Program-made: the position numbers and the translations under genes
Part shown: positions 54,050 to 62,883 of the stretch, one piece after another
How positions within the stretch are numbered: position 1 is the first letter of the stretch
How the letters are laid out: the number at the start of each line of letters is the position of its first letter
The notes under the pieces: generated by a model
Seen by the model: only the letters and a program-made list of their open reading frames with translations
What the model was told of the DNA's origin: nothing
The model's database searches: none
Origin: Brachybacterium ginsengisoli
GTDB taxonomy: Bacteria > Actinomycetota > Actinomycetes > Actinomycetales > Dermabacteraceae
DNA length: 64,000 nucleotides
Reading direction: 5' to 3'
Assembly (NCBI RefSeq): GCF_002407065.1
Contig: NZ_CP023564.1
Coordinates: 1,426,001-1,490,000, forward strand

Positions 54050-57000
54050 ATGACCACAGCCTCCTCGACGCCCGACCCGGCCCCGTCCCACCCGGCCCGG
54101 ACCGATGCCGCCGTGCACCCCGCGACTCCCTCCGAGCCCGCCGGCCCGCGCATCTCCTACCCGGGGGGCCTGCCCGTCTCCCAGCGCCGGGAGGACATCC
54201 AGGCCGCGATCCGCGAGAACCAGGTGGTCGTGATCGCCGGCGCCACCGGCTCCGGCAAGACCACCCAGATCCCGAAGATGCTCCTCGAGCTCGGCTACGG
54301 CGGTCGAGGGAGGCTCATCGGCCACACCCAGCCGCGCCGGATCGCCGCCCGCTCCGTCGCCCAGCGCATCGCGAGCGAGCTCGGGGAGAAGCTCGGCGAG
54401 GGGACCGTCGGGTTCCAGGTCCGCTTCACCCGCGAGACCAGCCGGAACGCCCGCCTGAAGCTGATGACCGACGGCATCCTCCTGGCCGAGATCGGCCGGG
54501 ACCGGCTGCTGAAGCGCTACGACGCGATCATCATCGACGAGGCGCACGAGCGCTCCCTGAACATCGACGTGATCCTGGGCTACCTGCGCCAGATCCTTCC
54601 CCAGCGCCCGGATCTCAAGGTCATCATCACCTCGGCGACCATCGACCCCGAGCGCTTCGCCGAGCACTTCGGCCGCACCCTCCCCTCAGGGGAGCGGGAG
54701 CCCGCTCCGATCATCGAGGTCTCGGGCCGCACGTACCCCGTCGAGATCCGGTACCGCCCCCTGGTGCTCGAGCCCGAGGTCGACGAGGACGACGAGCTCG
54801 AGGACATCCACTCCATCGAGCGCGACCTCACCCAGGCCATCACCGACGCGGTGGACGAGCTCGCCGCCGAAGGGCCGGGGGACATGCTCGTCTTCCTGCC
54901 CGGCGAGCGGGAGATCCGCGAGATCTCCGATGCGCTCACCGACCATCTGTCCCGGGGGACCCGCGGCCGCTCCGCCCTCCCGGTGGAGGTGCTGCCCCTG
55001 TTCGGACGGCTCTCCGCCCAGGACCAGCAGAAGATCTTCTCGCCGCCGAAGTCCGGCACCTACCGCCGCATCATCCTGTCCACCAACGTCGCCGAGACCT
55101 CGCTGACCGTCCCCGGGATCACCTACGTCATCGATTCCGGACTCGCCCGCATCTCCCGCTACTCCCAGCGCACCAAGGTGCAGCGCCTCCCCATCGAGCC
55201 CATCTCCCAGGCGAGCGCGAACCAGCGTTCCGGACGCTCCGGGCGCACCGCCCCCGGCATCGCGATCCGGCTGTTCTCCGAGGAGGACTTCGAGGGCAGG
55301 CCCGAGTTCACCGAGCCGGAGATCCTGCGCACCTCCCTCGCCTCGGTGGTGCTGCTGATGACCTCCCTGGGGCTCGGCGACGTGGAGTCCTTCCCCTTCG
55401 TCGAACCGCCGGCGGGCCGCGCCATCAGCGACGGCGTGCGCCTGCTCGACGAGCTCGGCGCGATCGAGGACGCTCCGCGCGATCCCGGCGGCCGCCGCCT
55501 CACCTCCGTCGGCCGCACCCTCGCCCGCTTCCCGCTGGACCCGCGGATGGCGCGCATGCTCATCGAGGGCCACCGCCTCGGCGCCCTGCGGGAGGTGATG
55601 ATCATCGTCGCGGCGATGTCGATCCAGGACCCGCGCGAGCGGCCGCTGGGCCAGGAGCAGCAGGCGAAGGAGAAGCACAAGCGCTTCGAGGACGAGACCA
55701 GCGACTTCCTCGCCTACCTCAACCTCTGGAACCACCTCCAGGAACGGCGCAAGTCGCTGTCCAACTCCGCGTTCCGCCGCGAGGTCCGCTCCGAGCACCT
55801 CCACTACCTGCGGATCCGCGAGTGGTGGGACCTGCACTCCCAGCTGCGGGACATGGCCAAGGACGTGGACCTCTCCCGCAACGACACCGACGCCTCGCCG
55901 CAGGCGATCCACCAGGCGCTGCTGGCGGGCCTGCTCTCCCACGTCGGCCTCCAGGACGACCGCACCCGCGAGTACGCCGGCGCACGGGGAGCCCGCTTCG
56001 CGCTGTGGCCCGGCTCGGCGCTGGCGAAGAAGCGACCCGACTACGTCATGGTCGCCGAGCTCGTGGAGACCTCCCGCCTGTGGGGTCGCACCGCCGCCCG
56101 GATCGACCCGGCCTGGGCCGAGGAGACCGGATCGCACGTGGTCAGGCGCACCCACTCCGCCCCGCACTGGTCCTCCAAGCAGGCCTCGGCGATGGCCCAT
56201 CAGAAGGTGACGCTGTACGGGGTGCCGCTCGTGGCGGACCGGGTCGTCGGCTACGGGCGCTTCGATCCTGAGGCCGCCCGCGAGATCTTCATCCAGCACG
56301 CCCTCATCGAGGGGGACTGGCGCACCCGCCACCACTTCTTCCGCGACAACCAGGCGCTGATCAAGGAGCTCGAGGAGCTCGAGGCCAAGACCCGTCGGCG
56401 GGACCTGCTGATCTCGGACGAGCAGCTGTTCCGCTTCTACGACGAGCGGATCCCGGCGACCGTCGTCTCCGGCCGCCACTTCGACTCCTGGTGGAAGACG
56501 CAGCGCCACGAGACCCCGGACCTCCTCACCCTCACCGAGCAGGATCTGCTGGCGACCGACGACGGCGCTCGCGAGGCGATCGCCTCGGAGTTCCCGGACA
56601 CCTGGGTGCAGGGCGACATCACGCTGCCACTGAGCTACTCCTTCGGCGCGGTGGGCGCGAAGGGCACCGACGGGGTCACCGCGACCGTCCCGCTCGCGGT
56701 GCTCAACCGCCTGCAGTCCCGCGGCTTCGACTGGCTGGTTCCCGGCATGCGCGAGGAGCTGGTGACGGAGCTGATCCGTTCCCTGCCCAAGCCGATCCGG
56801 CGCCACCTGGTCCCCGCCCCGGAGCGTGCCAAGGTGGTCGCGGCGACCCTGCACGACGACGACCCCGACACCGGCGAGGCCTTCCTCGAGGCGGTCGCCG
56901 ACGAGCTCGTGGGCCTGCCTGGCGTGCCGGACGACCTCCCGCTGTACGGCCCCGAGTTCGACATCGCGAAGCTGCCCGCCCACCTGCGGATGCACTTCCG

Positions 57001-57991
57001 GGTGGTCGACGACAAGGGTCGGGAGATCGGTACCGGGGACGACCTCGCCCAGCTCACGGCGCGCCTGAAGAAGCGGGTGGACGCCTCGGTGTCCACCCGG
57101 GCGGACTCCCTCGCCCGCACCGACCTGTCCGGCTTCCCCGAGCAGGGGGTGCCGGCGGTGCACGAGTCCACCGTCGGCGGTCTGAAGGTCGCCGGGTATC
57201 CGGCGCTCGTGGCGCGCCGCGCGGCGGACGGCCGGCTCGATCAGGTGGACCTCGCGGTGCTCGCGACCGCCGACGAGCAGGCCCTCGCACATCGCGAGGG
57301 CGTCATCGCGATGCTGGACCGGGACCTGGGCGCCGACCTGGGCGCGGTGCTCAACGCCCTGCCGAACCCGACCAAGCTCGCCGTCGCGGGCTCGGACTAC
57401 GCCTCGACCGCCGCGCTGCTCGCCGACGCCTCCCGCGCGGCGACGGTGCACCTGGCCGGAACCGCCGAGGTGCGCACCGCGGCGGAGTACGCGGCGCTGC
57501 TGGACCAGGTCCGCAGCGGGCACGACGCCCTCGCCGCGCAGGCCGTGAAGGATGCCGCGGCCGCGCTCGCGACCTCGGCGAAGCTCCACAAGGAGCTCTC
57601 CCGCGCGCCCTCGCTCTCCGTGCTCTCCCATCTCACGCAGATCCGCGAGCACGCCGCCTCGCTGCTCGGCGACGGCTTCATCTCCCGCACCGGGATCGCC
57701 CATCTGCCGGATCTGCGCCGTTACCTCGAGGCCGATGCGGTGCGGCTGGACAAGCTGCCCGGCAATCCCCGCCGCGACGAGCAGCTCGCCTGGCAGATCG
57801 CGGACCTCACCCAGCACTGGGCGACCCGCCGGGCGGCGCTGTCGGCCCGTCGACGGGCCGAGCCGGACGCGCGCGAGATCGACTGGATGCTCGAGGAGTT
57901 CCGGGTGAGCCTCTTCGCCCAGACCCTCGGCACCAGGCAGACGGTCTCGGACAAGCGGATCCGCTCGGCGATCGCGGCGCTGACCGCCTGA
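54050..57991 (+). CDS. hrpA: ATP-dependent RNA helicase HrpA
   Basis: This 1313-residue DEAH-box helicase has Walker A VIAGATGSGKTTQIPKMLLE, DEAH in IIIDEAHERSLNID, motif III TSATID, motif V STNVAETSLTVPGITYVIDS and motif VI QRSGRSGRTAPG. The helicase-associated domain and HrpA-specific C-terminal region (DUF3418: WLVPGMREELVTELIRSLPK) follow. Its length matches E. coli HrpA (about 1300). HrpA rescues ribosomes or resolves mRNA stalls. The ATG is 9 nt after TAGAGT (54035-54040). The gene is monocistronic as far as seen. Confidence 0.96.
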   Translation: MTTASSTPDPAPSHPARTDAAVHPATPSEPAGPRISYPGGLPVSQRREDIQAAIRENQVVVIAGATGSGKTTQIPKMLLELGYGGRGRLIGHTQPRRIAARSVAQRIASELGEKLGEGTVGFQVRFTRETSRNARLKLMTDGILLAEIGRDRLLKRYDAIIIDEAHERSLNIDVILGYLRQILPQRPDLKVIITSATIDPERFAEHFGRTLPSGEREPAPIIEVSGRTYPVEIRYRPLVLEPEVDEDDELEDIHSIERDLTQAITDAVDELAAEGPGDMLVFLPGEREIREISDALTDHLSRGTRGRSALPVEVLPLFGRLSAQDQQKIFSPPKSGTYRRIILSTNVAETSLTVPGITYVIDSGLARISRYSQRTKVQRLPIEPISQASANQRSGRSGRTAPGIAIRLFSEEDFEGRPEFTEPEILRTSLASVVLLMTSLGLGDVESFPFVEPPAGRAISDGVRLLDELGAIEDAPRDPGGRRLTSVGRTLARFPLDPRMARMLIEGHRLGALREVMIIVAAMSIQDPRERPLGQEQQAKEKHKRFEDETSDFLAYLNLWNHLQERRKSLSNSAFRREVRSEHLHYLRIREWWDLHSQLRDMAKDVDLSRNDTDASPQAIHQALLAGLLSHVGLQDDRTREYAGARGARFALWPGSALAKKRPDYVMVAELVETSRLWGRTAARIDPAWAEETGSHVVRRTHSAPHWSSKQASAMAHQKVTLYGVPLVADRVVGYGRFDPEAAREIFIQHALIEGDWRTRHHFFRDNQALIKELEELEAKTRRRDLLISDEQLFRFYDERIPATVVSGRHFDSWWKTQRHETPDLLTLTEQDLLATDDGAREAIASEFPDTWVQGDITLPLSYSFGAVGAKGTDGVTATVPLAVLNRLQSRGFDWLVPGMREELVTELIRSLPKPIRRHLVPAPERAKVVAATLHDDDPDTGEAFLEAVADELVGLPGVPDDLPLYGPEFDIAKLPAHLRMHFRVVDDKGREIGTGDDLAQLTARLKKRVDASVSTRADSLARTDLSGFPEQGVPAVHESTVGGLKVAGYPALVARRAADGRLDQVDLAVLATADEQALAHREGVIAMLDRDLGADLGAVLNALPNPTKLAVAGSDYASTAALLADASRAATVHLAGTAEVRTAAEYAALLDQVRSGHDALAAQAVKDAAAALATSAKLHKELSRAPSLSVLSHLTQIREHAASLLGDGFISRTGIAHLPDLRRYLEADAVRLDKLPGNPRRDEQLAWQIADLTQHWATRRAALSARRRAEPDAREIDWMLEEFRVSLFAQTLGTRQTVSDKRIRSAIAALTA

Positions 57992-58399
57992 GCGCGACCG
58001 CGCAGAGGTCGTCCGATGTCGGCCGGCGCCTCCGCGCCGGGGTGACGGGCGCCTCTGGGCCGTGACCTCCGCGTGACCTGCGTCCCTCGGCGGGAGGCCT
58101 CCGACGACGCCCACGAAATCTTTACCGAAGACGTCGGTGGGGCCGCGGCGCGGCCGGCCCGTGCCCCGCGGGTCGCCGGCGACACCTGTCCAGGAGGCAC
58201 TGCGACCGGGGAGGACGCCGCAGGGATCAGCCCGACGGGCACTTCCATGACAAAGTCATGTTCTGATCAAACCGCAGGTCGCAGGGTGATCCGGGGCGCC
58301 GGGAAGGTCTTCACAGCGCCCGGCCGGCATCGCTACGTTGGCTCCGCCCTGCCCCGGGAGCTCGACGAGCCCGGAGCTCCCCGCACCGAAGGAACCCCG
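57992..58399. promoter_or_regulatory. 408-nt intergenic region upstream of the lysozyme-like gene
   Basis: No gene is supported here, although a frame in phase with the downstream gene is open from 58073; its codon use looks unlike a protein. It includes an AT-richer stretch with the palindrome CATGAC-aaa-GTCATG at 58246-58260, the best candidate operator. A stem-loop terminator for hrpA was not seen. Confidence 0.45.
58246..58260. promoter_or_regulatory. CATGAC-aaa-GTCATG palindrome
   Basis: Perfect 6-bp arms with a 3-nt spacer, 140 nt before the ATG of the lysozyme-like gene and followed by the AT-rich ttctgatcaaac. Candidate operator; the regulator is unknown. Confidence 0.4.
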
Positions 58400-58999
58400 A
58401 TGCTCGTCTCCGCGACCACTGCGCTCTCGCGCCGCCACCTGATCCTCGCAGGCGCCTTCGGCGCCACCTCCCTCGCCGCGCTCGGCTCGCTGGCTCCCGC
58501 CCGTGCCGACGAGGTCTGGACCGAGGAGTTCATGACGCGGCCCGAGACCCGCGAGGGCTTCGCCCTGGACGCGATGGACGACTGGCAGGTCGAGAACGCG
58601 AAGTTCGTCATCGCGGTGATCAAGGGGCACGAGCTCGACGAGCAGGCCGCCGCGATCACCCTCGCCACCGCGATCGTGGAGTCCTGGCTGCGAAACTACG
58701 AGCCCGAGGTCGATCTCGACTCCGGCGGCCTGTTCCAGCAGCGCCCCTCGATGGGCTGGGGCACCTACGACGAGGTGCGCCACAAGAAGCGTGCGATCGA
58801 CGCGTTCCTGGGCCTGGGCGATCACTCCTCGGCGCCGGGTCTCCTGGACCTGTCGCCCGACTTCCGCGAGTGGGCCCCGGGCGAGGCCGCACAGGCCGTG
58901 CAGGGTTCGGCCTACCCCGACCGCTACGCCGAGCAGATCCCGGCCGCCCAGACCCTCTGGGAGCGCTACTCCGCGGACGTCGACCCCTACACCGACTGA
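58400..58999 (+). CDS. Secreted lysozyme-like protein, Tat-type signal
   Basis: This 199-residue protein has a signal with SRRHLILAGAFGATSLAALG ending near PARADE; SRRHL fits the twin-arginine motif, so Tat export is likely. The mature part contains ATAIVESWLRNYEPEVDLD and SGGLFQQRPSMGWGTYDEV, which match the lysozyme/SLT-like fold seen in actinobacterial secreted proteins (ALxTALxES and GLFQQRPSQGWGT types). The Glu in VESW is the candidate catalytic residue. Start at 58400 was chosen because AAGGAA lies 6-10 nt upstream and the signal begins immediately. Confidence 0.75.
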   Translation: MLVSATTALSRRHLILAGAFGATSLAALGSLAPARADEVWTEEFMTRPETREGFALDAMDDWQVENAKFVIAVIKGHELDEQAAAITLATAIVESWLRNYEPEVDLDSGGLFQQRPSMGWGTYDEVRHKKRAIDAFLGLGDHSSAPGLLDLSPDFREWAPGEAAQAVQGSAYPDRYAEQIPAAQTLWERYSADVDPYTD

Positions 59000-59131
59000 C
59001 CCGCTCCCGCGCCGCCGGACCGGTCGCGTGCGGGCCCTTGTCGCCGGCTCGTCGCGACCTCCCAGGAGAGGACTGTTGCGCAGGTCGCGTCCTGTCCCCG
59101 CGGAGGCGTCGTCCTCGTTAGGCTGGGGAGC

Positions 59132-60589
59132 ATGTCACCGATGCCATCCGTGAGTTACTCCATCACGATCCGACTGGAGTTCGCCGCACGTTCCGCGGCG
59201 GTCAGCGACATCACCGCACGCATCGAGAGCCGCGGGGCCACGGTCACCGCTCTCGACGTCTCCGCCTCCGGGGCGGAGCGCATGCGTGCGGACATCACCG
59301 TGCTCACCGCCGGGCACGACCACGCCATGGAGGTCGTGGACGAGCTGCGCGGCCTCGAAGGGGTCGAGCTCGGCAAGGTCTCCGACCGCACCTTCCTCGC
59401 ACACCTGGGGGGCAAGCTCACCGTCGAGTCGAAGCTCCCGATCCGTCACCGTGACGACCTGTCCATGATCTACACCCCGGGCGTCGCCCGGGTCGTCAAG
59501 GCCATCGCCGAGAACCCCGAGGACGCCCGCCGCCTCACCATCAAGCGCAACACCGTCGCCGTCGTCTCCGACGGCTCCGCGATCCTGGGCCTCGGGGACC
59601 TCGGCCCGCTCGCCGCGATGCCGGTGATGGAGGGCAAGGCCGCCCTCTTCAAGCGCTTCGCGAACATCGACGCGTTCCCGATCTGCCTGGACGCCCACTC
59701 GGTCGACGACATCGTCGCCCACGTCAAGGCGATCGCCCCGGTCTTCGCGGGCATCAACCTCGAGGACATCTCCGCGCCGCGCTGCTTCGAGATCGAGGAC
59801 CGCCTGCGCGCCGAGCTCGACATCCCCGTCTTCCACGACGACCAGCACGGCACCGCGATCGTGGTCGTCGCCGCTCTGCGCAACGCCCTGCGCGTGGTGG
59901 AGAAGGACATCTCCACCGCTCGCATCGTGCTGTCGGGCGCCGGCGCCGCGGGCACCGCGATCCTGCGACTGCTCCGGGCCGCCGGGGCGCGCGACGTGGT
60001 CGTCACCGACATCCACGGCATCGTCCACGAGCAGCGTGAGCAGCTCGAGGGGCGCCTCCCGTGGATCGCTGAGGTCACCAACCCCCGCGAGCTCACCGGC
60101 ACCCTGGCCGACGCGGTCGTGGACGCCGACGTGTTCATCGGCGTCAGCGCCGGCAACATCCTCACCGCCGAGGACGTCTCCACCATGGCGGACCGCTCGA
60201 TCGTGTTCGCGATGGCGAACCCGACCCCGGAGATCGATCCCGCCGAGGCGGTCAAGCACGCCGAGGTCGTCGCGACCGGTCGCAGCGACTTCGCCAACCA
60301 GATCAACAACGTGCTCGCCTTCCCGGGTGTGTTCCGCGGCCTGCTGGACGCCCACGCCACCCGGGTGAGCGACCGGATGCTGCTCGCGGCGGCGAAGGCC
60401 CTGGCCGACGTCGTCTCCGCCGAGGAGCTGAACCCCACGTACATCGTGCCGAGCGTCTTCCACGAGGGCGTGACCAAGGCCGTGGCGAACGCCGTCGAGC
60501 AGGTCGCCCGCGAGGAAGCCGGCACGGTGGACACCATCACCGGAGCGATGACCGCGGTCTACGCGGACGAGATCACGCTCGAGGGCTGA
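59132..60589 (+). CDS. NAD(P)-dependent malic enzyme with N-terminal ACT domain
   Basis: This 485-residue protein has an ACT-like regulatory domain in residues 1-90 ([19 protein letters not shown]) and then the malic enzyme core: [72 protein letters not shown], the nucleotide loop [15 protein letters not shown] and [15 protein letters not shown]. It decarboxylates malate to pyruvate. Two starts are possible, 59132 (7 nt after TAGGCT at 59119-59124) and 59141 (GGGGAG 10 nt upstream). ACT-fused short malic enzymes are common in actinobacteria. Confidence 0.94.
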   Translation: MSPMPSVSYSITIRLEFAARSAAVSDITARIESRGATVTALDVSASGAERMRADITVLTAGHDHAMEVVDELRGLEGVELGKVSDRTFLAHLGGKLTVESKLPIRHRDDLSMIYTPGVARVVKAIAENPEDARRLTIKRNTVAVVSDGSAILGLGDLGPLAAMPVMEGKAALFKRFANIDAFPICLDAHSVDDIVAHVKAIAPVFAGINLEDISAPRCFEIEDRLRAELDIPVFHDDQHGTAIVVVAALRNALRVVEKDISTARIVLSGAGAAGTAILRLLRAAGARDVVVTDIHGIVHEQREQLEGRLPWIAEVTNPRELTGTLADAVVDADVFIGVSAGNILTAEDVSTMADRSIVFAMANPTPEIDPAEAVKHAEVVATGRSDFANQINNVLAFPGVFRGLLDAHATRVSDRMLLAAAKALADVVSAEELNPTYIVPSVFHEGVTKAVANAVEQVAREEAGTVDTITGAMTAVYADEITLEG

Positions 60590-60608
60590 GCGTCCCCGAC
60601 AGCGGAGG

Positions 60609-60640
60609 ACAGGGCAGGTGCCGGACGGCACCTGCCCTGT
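60609..60640 (+). terminator. Terminator after the malic enzyme gene
   Basis: Perfect 14-bp stem (ACAGGGCAGGTGCC with GGCACCTGCCCTGT) with a GGAC loop, 19 nt after the stop codon. Confidence 0.88.
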
Positions 60641-60688
60641 TCCGCGCCCCGGCGGCGAGCGCCCGACGATGAGGTCCCGGCGGCACAC

Positions 60689-60715
60689 CGATTACGTAGG
60701 CTGGTTACGTAATCG
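60689..60715. promoter_or_regulatory. 27-bp palindromic operator before namZ
   Basis: Perfect 10-bp arms CGATTACGTA (60689-60698) and TACGTAATCG (60706-60715) flank a 7-nt spacer. It overlaps the proposed -35 element, so a repressor bound here would block transcription of the namZ operon. The regulator is not in the window. Confidence 0.75.
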
Positions 60716-60733
60716 GTCCAAGATGTGTAACTT
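60705..60733 (+). promoter_or_regulatory. Promoter of the namZ operon
   Basis: TTACGT (60705-60710) and TAACTT (60728-60733) are spaced by 17 bp, and the ATG at 60740 follows 6 nt later, so the mRNA is predicted to be leaderless. Confidence 0.6.
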
Positions 60734-60739
60734 GGGAAC

Positions 60740-61888
60740 ATGTCGCCCGCATCACATGCTCGCTCCGGCCTCGATCTGCTCCTCGCCGACCCTGCGCTCC
60801 TGTCACCGGGCCGCGTCGGCCTGCTGACCCACTTCGCCGCCGTCACGGCGGACCTCTCCCGCGGCGTCGACGCCCTGGTCGCCGCCGGCATCGAGCTGCG
60901 GTGCCTGATCTCTCCGGAGCATGGGTACTGGGGGACCGGGCAGGCCGGAGTCGGCAACGACGAGGACACCGATCGCACCACCGGGCTGCCCGTCCTGGAT
61001 GCATACGGCGTGCAGGGCGAGGAGCTGGACCGCCTGCTCGCCGGGGCGGGGCTGGACCGCGTGGTCGTCGACCTGCAGGACGCCGGCTGCCGCTTCTACA
61101 CCTACATGTGGAGCATGGTCGACGTCATGGCGTCCTGCGCTCGGCTGGGACTCCCGGTGACCGTCCTGGACCGGCCCGCCCCACTGGCGACGACCGCGAT
61201 CGGACCGGGACTGGATCCCGCCTGTGCGAGCTTCGTCGGCCGCCTCGGCGTGCCGCTCCGTCACGGCGAGCGGCTCGGGGGCATCGCGCGGATCGTCGCC
61301 GCCCACCACCTCGAGCAGGAGCTCGACCTCCAGGTGATCGACGCCCCGGGCGCCGACGGATCCGCCCCCTGGGTGGCACCCTCGCCGAACATGCCGACCC
61401 TGACCACCGTGGCCCTCTACCCGGGCACCGGCCTGCTCGAGGGAACCACCCTCAGCGAGGGGCGCGGCACCACCCGTCCCTTCGAGCTGTTCGGCGCCCC
61501 CTGGTGCGGTCCGGAGCTGGCCGCGCGGCTGCGGGAGCTCGAGCTCCCGGGCGTCGACTTCCGCGAAGCGGCGTACCGGCCCACCCATGCCGACTTCGCC
61601 GGGGAGCGGGTGCACGGCGCCCAGGTGCACCTGCGGGCCGACCTCGACGTCGCGGGCACGGGCACGAGCACGGAGGCGTTCGATCCGCTGGCCGTCGGGC
61701 ACGCGATCATCAGCACCGCCGCCACCCTCCATCCCGACCGTCCCCTGTGGCGGGAGCAGGTCCCCGGCCGTCCCGACTTCATCGACCTGCTGTGGGGGTC
61801 CTCCGCGTTCCGCGAGGGCATCGAGGACGGCGCCGATCTCTCGGAGATCCTCGCGGCCTCGCCCGCGCCGATCGAGATGAGCGCATGA
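60740..61888 (+). CDS. namZ: Exo-beta-N-acetylmuramidase NamZ (DUF1343, GH171)
   Basis: This 382-residue protein shows the DUF1343 pattern: GRVGLLTHFAAVTADL, LISPEHGYWGTGQAGVGN, LDRVVVDLQDAGCRFYTYMW, SPNMPTLTTVALYPGTGLLE, EGRGTTRPFELFGAPW. The EHG, Q/DxG..RxYTY and SPNMP...GT..EGT..SEGRGT motifs are conserved. DUF1343 enzymes release terminal MurNAc from peptidoglycan fragments. There is no signal peptide, so it probably acts in the cytoplasm on imported fragments. It is the first gene of an operon with a GNAT protein and a solute-binding lipoprotein. Confidence 0.9.
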   Translation: MSPASHARSGLDLLLADPALLSPGRVGLLTHFAAVTADLSRGVDALVAAGIELRCLISPEHGYWGTGQAGVGNDEDTDRTTGLPVLDAYGVQGEELDRLLAGAGLDRVVVDLQDAGCRFYTYMWSMVDVMASCARLGLPVTVLDRPAPLATTAIGPGLDPACASFVGRLGVPLRHGERLGGIARIVAAHHLEQELDLQVIDAPGADGSAPWVAPSPNMPTLTTVALYPGTGLLEGTTLSEGRGTTRPFELFGAPWCGPELAARLRELELPGVDFREAAYRPTHADFAGERVHGAQVHLRADLDVAGTGTSTEAFDPLAVGHAIISTAATLHPDRPLWREQVPGRPDFIDLLWGSSAFREGIEDGADLSEILAASPAPIEMSA

Positions 61889-62883
61889 CCGTGGTGCCCC
61901 TCGCGGACGCGGTTCCGCCTCCCGACGGGACCCGGCTGCGTCGGCTCCCGGCGACCGCTCGGACCGAGCGGGCCGAGGAGCTGGCAGCGCTCACGGCGAG
62001 CTCGGCCACTGCGGTGATCGGACCTCGGCGGATGCGCGACCTGCTTCGGGCCGCGCCCGACGAGTCCACCGAGGTGATCGTCGCCGAGCAGGAGGACCGC
62101 CTCCTGGGCTATGTCCACCTCAGCACCGGGGCCGACGTCACCTGGCTGGTCAGCGGCGCCGTCGTCCCCGAGCATCGGCGTCGCGGCATCGGCGGGGCCC
62201 TCCTGCAGGAGACGATGGCCGCCGCGCGGTCCGCCGGTGCCGAGTCGCTCCGGATCAGCGGCAGGCCCGCGGGATACGCGGTGCCCGGGATCGACCGTGA
62301 GCGAGATGGCGGGACCGCGGCCTTCCTCGAGAGGAGCGGAGCGCAGCAGGGGGCTCCCGCCCTGTCGATGACGCGTCCCCTGCTGGACCTCGAGCCCGCG
62401 ACCGCCCGCCCTGGGACCACGGTCCGGGAGTGCCGCGAGAGCGACCTCCCCGCGCTGCTCGACCTGGTGGCCCAGGAGCTCGATCCCGGCTGGGCCGACG
62501 TGCTGCACGAGGCTGCCGGTGAGCAGCGCGGCCAGCAGCGGATCCTGATCGCCCACGGACAGGACGGCGACCTGCTCGGATTCGCCGGATGGGGTCTGGT
62601 GGGCCGGGACCCCAGCCGATTCGGGCCGTTCGGCGTCATCCCCGCCGCGCGCGGCCGCGGAGCCGGCGCCGCCCTGCTCGATGCCGCGCTGCGGCGGATG
62701 GCGGGGGAGGGCCTCGCCCACGCCTGGTTCCAGTGGACCGCTCCCGGGTCCCCGGCCCATCACCTCTACGCCTCGCGCGGCTTCACGACTCTGCGCACGT
62801 ACACCCCGTACAGCCTGCCCCTCGCCGGCCCGCTCGGCGACCGCACCTCCCCGCCGGCCCACCAGGAAGGACCCCTCCGATGA
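61885..62883 (+). CDS. Tandem GNAT N-acetyltransferase
   Basis: This 332-residue protein contains two GNAT domains, each with an acetyl-CoA motif A: VPEHRRRGIGGALLQETMAA near residue 94 and IPAARGRGAGAALLDAALRR near residue 254. The C-terminal ~20 residues are disordered. The substrate could be an amino sugar or amino acid derived from peptidoglycan, judging only from the operon. It overlaps namZ by 4 nt and the next gene by 4 nt, indicating translational coupling. Confidence 0.85.
   Translation: MTVVPLADAVPPPDGTRLRRLPATARTERAEELAALTASSATAVIGPRRMRDLLRAAPDESTEVIVAEQEDRLLGYVHLSTGADVTWLVSGAVVPEHRRRGIGGALLQETMAAARSAGAESLRISGRPAGYAVPGIDRERDGGTAAFLERSGAQQGAPALSMTRPLLDLEPATARPGTTVRECRESDLPALLDLVAQELDPGWADVLHEAAGEQRGQQRILIAHGQDGDLLGFAGWGLVGRDPSRFGPFGVIPAARGRGAGAALLDAALRRMAGEGLAHAWFQWTAPGSPAHHLYASRGFTTLRTYTPYSLPLAGPLGDRTSPPAHQEGPLR

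Noticed and set aside
54686-58114. A 1142-codon open frame antisense to hrpA
   Set aside because: Same cause as above: high GC at third positions of the sense gene removes stops on the opposite strand.
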